Source of the DNA: Periconia sp. R9002
Lineage: Eukaryota > Ascomycota > Dothideomycetes > Pleosporales > Periconiaceae
Length of the DNA stretch: 11,503 nucleotides
Assembly (NCBI GenBank): GCA_023627715.1
Contig: JAMAHW010000246.1
Location: 1 to 11,503 of the forward strand
Direction: 5' to 3'
The position numbers and the translations under genes are program-made. Positions within the stretch are counted from its first letter, which is position 1. Each line of letters opens with the position of its first letter. Of the stretch, positions 8,292 to 11,503 are shown one piece after another. The notes under the pieces are model-generated. The model was not told where the DNA came from, did no database searches, and worked only from the letters and a program-made list of their open reading frames with translations.

Positions 8292-9499
8292 ATGGCTGCT
8301 TCAGTTATGCCGCCGGCGCCGCCCGACTTAATCCTCGAGGAAACGAAGGTCATGTCGAATATGGTGGTTGTTAGTGTGCTGTTCTTTCTGTCTGCATTGT
8401 TTGTGGGGTTAAGGTTATACACCAGGCTGTGCTATCAGCGTAAAAGCTTGGGTTTGGATGACCATTTGATGAATGCTGGTTTGGTGAGTTTATGTAGACT
8501 CAGTTCGATTTATAATCTTTCCTTGGCTAATCAGCGATATAGGCTCTGAATGCTGCAAACCTAGCATGCTGTCTCATAGCCGCTCAGTATGGGCTGGGGA
8601 AGCACATGTGGGCTCTCAGTCCCTATGAAATGCGCCAGATTGGACTCGTACATTTCTTCCCAATTCAACACGGCCCGCTGAAACATTATACTGAGGTCTA
8701 TATCCAGATCCATTTCGCCTTCCTGTTCGTCTACGCATGGAGCGTCTCCGTCATCAAACTCTCCATCGTCTTCTTCTACCGCCGCATCTTCGGCCTCACC
8801 TGGCTAGGCTGGCTATGTATCATCCTCATAGTTTGCTACCTTCTCACGCACCATGTCGTCTTACCTCTTTTTGCGACACCCATTAGATACTATTGGGATA
8901 AATTCCTAGGTACACCAGGTGTTATGCGTATTAACGAAGCCAAGGTGCGCAATTCTCCACTCTCCTCTTCTGTCGATCAAATGCTTCACTGTTACTTACA
9001 AAGCCTACAGTTCATCTTCAGCATGGCTATCATCAACATGATAGGCGACGTGCTCATCCTCTGTATCCCCATCCGCAAAGTCATCAACCTCCAACTCCCC
9101 TTTACGCAAAAACTCGCCGTAATCATCACATTTCTGCTCGGAAGCTTCGTATGTTTCGCCTCGTTATATCGCATCATGACGATCATTTGGTTCGCGGATA
9201 GCATAGACATGAGCTGGACAAAAAGCGATGTCTTCATCTGGTCGCTCGTCGAGCCGTCCGTAGGCATCATATCGGCGTGTCTGCCGACGCTGAGGCCGCT
9301 TTTGACGAGGAGTCTTGAGAAGGTTGGCGCTGTTACAAATGCAAGTGCGCGGAGTGGTGGGAGGACGGGGGAGAGCGGCGAGGGGGTTAATCTCGTGGAG
9401 ACGATCTCGAAGAAGAGGACGAGGAGGATTGCTCAGAGAGATGTATTGCATGAGACGGTGGAGACGCAGTTTAGAGATGACGAGGAAGATGGCTTGTGA
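8292..9499 (+). CDS. Rhodopsin-like (SAT4/Pth11-related) seven-helix integral membrane protein
   Basis: A member of the large fungal rhodopsin-domain family (PF20684 type); some relatives are Pth11-like receptors but most have no known ligand. Preferred exons: 8292-8483, 8543-8647, 8696-8944, 9011-9499 (344 residues). Introns at 8484-8542 and 8945-9010 are well supported (GTGAGT...ATAG; GTGCGC, then CTTAC, then ACAG). The third, 8648-8695 (48 bp, in frame), is less sure; without it the protein has 360 residues. Seen: helices at about residues 24-43, 59-80, 103-126, 135-157, 183-203, 216-241 and 255-275; family motifs LDDHLM, GLGKHMW, IKLSIVFFYRRIFG, INMIGDVL, and SDVFIWSLVEPSVGIISACLPTLRPLL region near the end; then a charged cytoplasmic tail. 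No N-terminal CFEM cysteine domain, so it is not a classical Pth11. The start has A at -3 and G at +4. Divergent from the oxidase gene across the transposon. Confidence 0.85.
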
Positions 9500-9741
9500 A
9501 AGAGGGATGAGGAGGCATTGACGAAGTTTGGGAGGACGAATGGTGGGACTTCGACAGCGTGGCCTGATGGTGGTGGCGGTGGGAGACGGTAACATATGAA
9601 CGAAAGTATAACGTAGTTCCCGGGCGAGCGGCCGGTCTAGGCGAGTGGGCAGCATTTGCCAAGACATTTGTATATATATTCTACCCTTAATAAATTCCTT
9701 AATACTGGGGCTATTTTAATAGAAATTAGACTTCAAGAAAG
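9500..9741. other. 3' flank of the rhodopsin-like gene
   Basis: Non-coding stretch that should hold the 3' untranslated region. It becomes AT-rich after 9660. The AATAAA at 9689-9694 is a candidate polyadenylation signal (listed separately). Confidence 0.5.
9689..9694 (+). terminator. Candidate polyadenylation signal
   Basis: AATAAA about 190 bp after the stop codon of the rhodopsin-like gene, in an AT-rich stretch that follows TATATATAT. Position and strand suit that gene, but fungal signals are loose, so this is tentative. Confidence 0.35.
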
Positions 9742-9956
9742 GTCAGATTTAAGCCTTCTCAGGTCAAAAAAAGGGCAGATGTGAAAAGTGTGTGTCGTGC
9801 TTGTCTTCGGTGTCTATGCTATCTGAGGAACTTATATATCTGGTCCGTACGGGTAGAACCTTGAAAGACTTGGCCTGATACATTGTCTAGTTCTAGCCTC
9901 GTACCTCTTTACTGGGCTGGGACTCACAGGGAGCCGCTCGTTTGACAATTGGTTGG
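9742..9956 (+). repeat. Left arm of a long diverged inverted repeat
   Basis: Matches the reverse complement of 10960-11163 in ordered blocks: GTCAGAT-TAAGCCTT-TCAGG then TCAAAAA-AGGG at the outer end, GCTATCTG and AGGAACTTATATAT in the middle, CTGATACAT, CTGGGCTG, and GTTTGACAA near the inner end. Gaps separate the blocks: about 10 bp missing after GCTATCTG and about 20 bp extra after CTGATACAT, relative to the right arm. The collinear order of at least six blocks makes chance unlikely. Confidence 0.8.
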
Positions 9957-10370
9957 CTGTTGTGTGACTTCAACCCGCCGTGGCAATGCCCTTTACAACC
10001 CTAATTACGCCAAGGTGATCTTGTTCATCTTGCTTCACTTTCGTTATTATAATCACTGAGTATACAGATTTCCAAAGAAAATTCATCTATACTCCTATGC
10101 CAGGGCAGAAGTACATCTGATTTCATTGGACCGTAGGTGGAGCAAGAAGGAGACTTTGGTGATCACCCTACTTTAATCTAAAGATAATCCAGGCAGTTGT
10201 GGCATGCTTGCTTTTTGTACCTGAAACCGACATTCCCTGGCACATGAGACATACTCATGGTCAATAGAAGACGTACAAGTAGAGCTCCATAGTTAGTCCT
10301 ACAAATCAACCAGTCCTCATGATCGTCGCGCCTGCAACACCCTACCACCCCACCTTTGGATCTTAGAGTC
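9957..10370. other. Non-coding interior between the left arm and the gene fragment
   Basis: No recognisable frame or repeat. Because the transcription-factor fragment ends at 10371 on the minus strand, the adjoining part may be the 3' flank of that gene, captured together with it (inference). Confidence 0.4.
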
Positions 10371-10958
10371 TTACTTGCTTGTGGATGCTAACGTGATTGG
10401 GAGACCTCTGCGTTGAACCAAGTCCATATCGTCCAATAGTGAACTCCATTGTGAGATGTCCAGGTCCGGTGTGACGGTCAGAAACTGTGAGCATAGCTGG
10501 TTCCAACTTTCTTCTATTCCCGCTTCACCTACGAAGCTGCCATGCTGAGCTCCACTCACGGCTGGGGTTGGGCTGCTAGAAATTGAAAATGGGAGGTTGC
10601 TCGCGTTCTCATCATCAATAATGGCGGCTCAGCCGCCATTTTGACAGTTGTGGTTACTCGTTGCTATTTCCCTAGTTGCAGCGTTTGAATTGTTCATGGA
10701 GTTTTCAGGAGGCAAACCAGGGGCACGTGACCGCTCCTTCTGGAGCGTCAACATGAGTGTCTGCATATTTCGCTGGATCCCTTCCATGAGGGTGCCGGAT
10801 TCTTCTTTCGATCTCTCAAGCGTCTGGTAGGCAGAAAGAACCTTGGCTTTTCGTGCCTCGGTATTCTGCCTGTGTGGGTTGAATGTGACATCCGTCGCCA
10901 GGACCAGCGCTGCGAGAAAAACATGCTGCATGACCGTCCATAGACAGCCCGGCCTCAA
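10371..10958 (-). pseudogene. Truncated C-terminal remnant of a fungal-specific (Zn2Cys6-type) transcription factor
   Basis: A single minus-strand frame of 196 codons, broken only by a TGA at 10631-10629. The first part (10958-10632) contains FLAALVLATDVTFNP, then EARKAKVLSAYQTLERSKEESGTLMEGIQR, which is the layout seen after the regulatory domain of fungal Zn2Cys6 factors. The second part ends with DISQWSSLLDDMD, a typical C-terminal patch of such proteins. The N-terminal zinc cluster and most of the middle domain are absent. The fragment starts at a TTG just after an in-frame TGA (10973-10971), with no ATG or plausible exon upstream, right at the inner edge of the right inverted arm. The TGA lies inside a perfect palindrome. 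Family assignment is by motif recognition only; the target genes are unknown. Confidence 0.72.
10621..10639. repeat. Perfect 19-bp palindrome (9-bp arms, 1-nt centre)
   Basis: ATGGCGGCT and AGCCGCCAT flank a single C. On the minus strand the centre supplies the TGA that interrupts the transcription-factor remnant. Confidence 0.9.
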
Positions 10959-10959
10959 C

Positions 10960-11163
10960 CCAACATGTTGTCAAACAAGCTACCCGAGAGCGTCTCAGCC
11001 CAGTGAATATGTATCAGATTCAGCCATCCTAGGAACGACCCCTTGCGACTAAATATATAAGTTCCTCGGGATGGTGCAGATAGCCAAAAAAAAAAAAAAA
11101 AACCATGAAGACACCTTTTATTACATTCGCCCTATTTTTGACCTGAAAAGGCTTATATCTGAC
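10960..11163 (-). repeat. Right arm of the long diverged inverted repeat
   Basis: Reverse-complement partner of 9742-9956. The outer end (11163 inward) reads GTCAGATATAAGCC, followed by a TCAAAAATAGGG block. Relative to the left arm it carries a 17-base homopolymer (11086-11102) and about 10 bp between GCTATCTG and AGGAACTTATATAT, and lacks about 20 bp after CTGATACAT. Its inner end abuts the transcription-factor fragment. Confidence 0.8.
11086..11102. repeat. Poly-A homopolymer, 17 bases
   Basis: Uninterrupted run of A on the plus strand inside the right inverted arm. The left arm has no such run at the corresponding place, so it probably expanded after the arms diverged. It is not the tail of a retrocopy, since homology continues on both sides. 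Confidence 0.9.
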
Positions 11164-11211
11164 AATTAAGAGTCTCACTGCCTCAGCCAACATGACGCTC
11201 CCCATACTTGC

Positions 11212-11323
11212 CTATCCTGATATGCTATCCTGATACCATCTCCGCTATCCTGCTATATCGGATATGATATATATCCGATATCGGGTAAAGCTCAGCTATA
11301 CTAGCCTGATATCTATCCTGATA
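11212..11323. repeat. Dispersed CTATCCTGATA minisatellite, GATA-rich
   Basis: Three exact copies of CTATCCTGATA at 11212-11222, 11225-11235 and 11313-11323, plus one-mismatch copies at 11245-11255 and 11301-11311, within 112 bp. TATCC and GATA words occur densely on both strands. Confidence 0.75.
11255..11281. repeat. Perfect hairpin, 11-bp arms with 5-nt loop
   Basis: ATATCGGATAT (11255-11265) and its exact reverse complement ATATCCGATAT (11271-11281) flank GATAT. It sits in the middle of the CTATCCTGATA repeat cluster. Confidence 0.9.
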
Positions 11324-11420
11324 TCCAGATAAGCTGCGGGCTCTGGTTGGATAGTGTCGCACTGAGATGTGCTAATATGGGCTGCTTGGAACAATAATGT
11401 GATGAACAGCAGAGTTGTAT

Positions 11421-11436
11421 TGTGTGTGTGTGTGTG
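11421..11436. repeat. TG microsatellite, eight units
   Basis: Eight uninterrupted TG units followed by TATG. Ordinary dinucleotide repeat. Confidence 0.9.
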
Positions 11437-11503
11437 TATGTACCTGGCCCCGCATGTCTGAGATTCTACGACAAGATTACTAATGCAGTTTCTTCCTCAG
11501 GCT

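Larger units (their letters stand above)
9742..11163. mobile_element. Putative non-autonomous inverted-repeat element carrying a gene fragment
   Basis: Two diverged inverted arms of about 205-215 bp (9742-9956 and 10960-11163) flank about 1.0 kb that contains a truncated transcription-factor 3' end. No transposase is inside, and I could not identify a target-site duplication: the outer flanks share only short A/T-rich similarity. It could be a non-autonomous TIR transposon that captured host sequence, as Pack-type elements do, or an inverted duplication of an older repeat with the gene fragment between the copies. The arms match no element I recognise. Confidence 0.55.
11164..11503. other. 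Simple-repeat-rich stretch without genes
   Basis: No open frame of interest. The stretch holds CTATCCTGATA repeats, a perfect hairpin and a TG microsatellite, each listed separately. Nothing recognisable is seen after 11440. Confidence 0.5.

Noticed and set aside
9164..9667. Long minus-strand frame of 167 codons antisense to the rhodopsin-like gene
   Set aside because: Compositional shadow of the coding strand with no family motif.
11086..11102. Poly-A run as the tail of a LINE or processed retrocopy
   Set aside because: Inverted-arm homology continues on both sides of the run, so it is an expansion inside the arm.

Overview
The window looks like nuclear DNA of a filamentous ascomycete, probably a Dothideomycete (inferred). 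The grounds are spliced genes with 48-66 bp introns (one of 117 bp) carrying fungal-type splice signals, a Fot1/pogo-type transposon, a rhodopsin-like fungal membrane protein, and a remnant of a fungal-specific transcription factor. I found no RNA gene, CRISPR array or bacterial operon.

Layout: 1-795 has no recognisable gene. 796-3185 (minus) is a seven-exon gene for a heparinase II/III-type polysaccharide lyase with an N-terminal membrane segment. 4009-5619 (minus) is an intronless galactose oxidase-like copper radical oxidase (AA5) with all copper and cofactor residues. 5943-8050 is a Fot1/pogo-type DNA transposon of about 2.1 kb with a frame-damaged transposase. 8292-9499 (plus) is a spliced seven-helix rhodopsin-like integral membrane protein. 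9742-11163 is a previously unlabelled structure: two diverged inverted arms of about 205-215 bp enclosing a truncated C-terminal piece of a fungal transcription factor gene. 11164-11503 holds a GATA-rich minisatellite, a perfect hairpin and a TG microsatellite.

How the parts relate: the lyase and the oxidase run in the same direction, both have a hydrophobic N-terminus, and both belong to carbohydrate-active families, so a joint role at the cell surface on polysaccharide is plausible but only inferred. The transposon sits between the oxidase and the divergent membrane-protein gene; without it their starts would be about 0.6 kb apart, so it has split what was probably a shared divergent promoter region.

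Main points for a second look: (1) the inverted-repeat structure with a gene fragment that starts at the inner edge of one arm, resembling gene capture by a non-autonomous element; (2) the unusual splicing of the lyase gene: an apparent GT-CG intron, an apparent GC-AG intron, two 51-bp in-frame introns at active-site motifs, and duplicated in-frame donors; (3) the compensating frameshifts in the transposase tail and the paired 17-nt-spaced motifs at both transposon ends.
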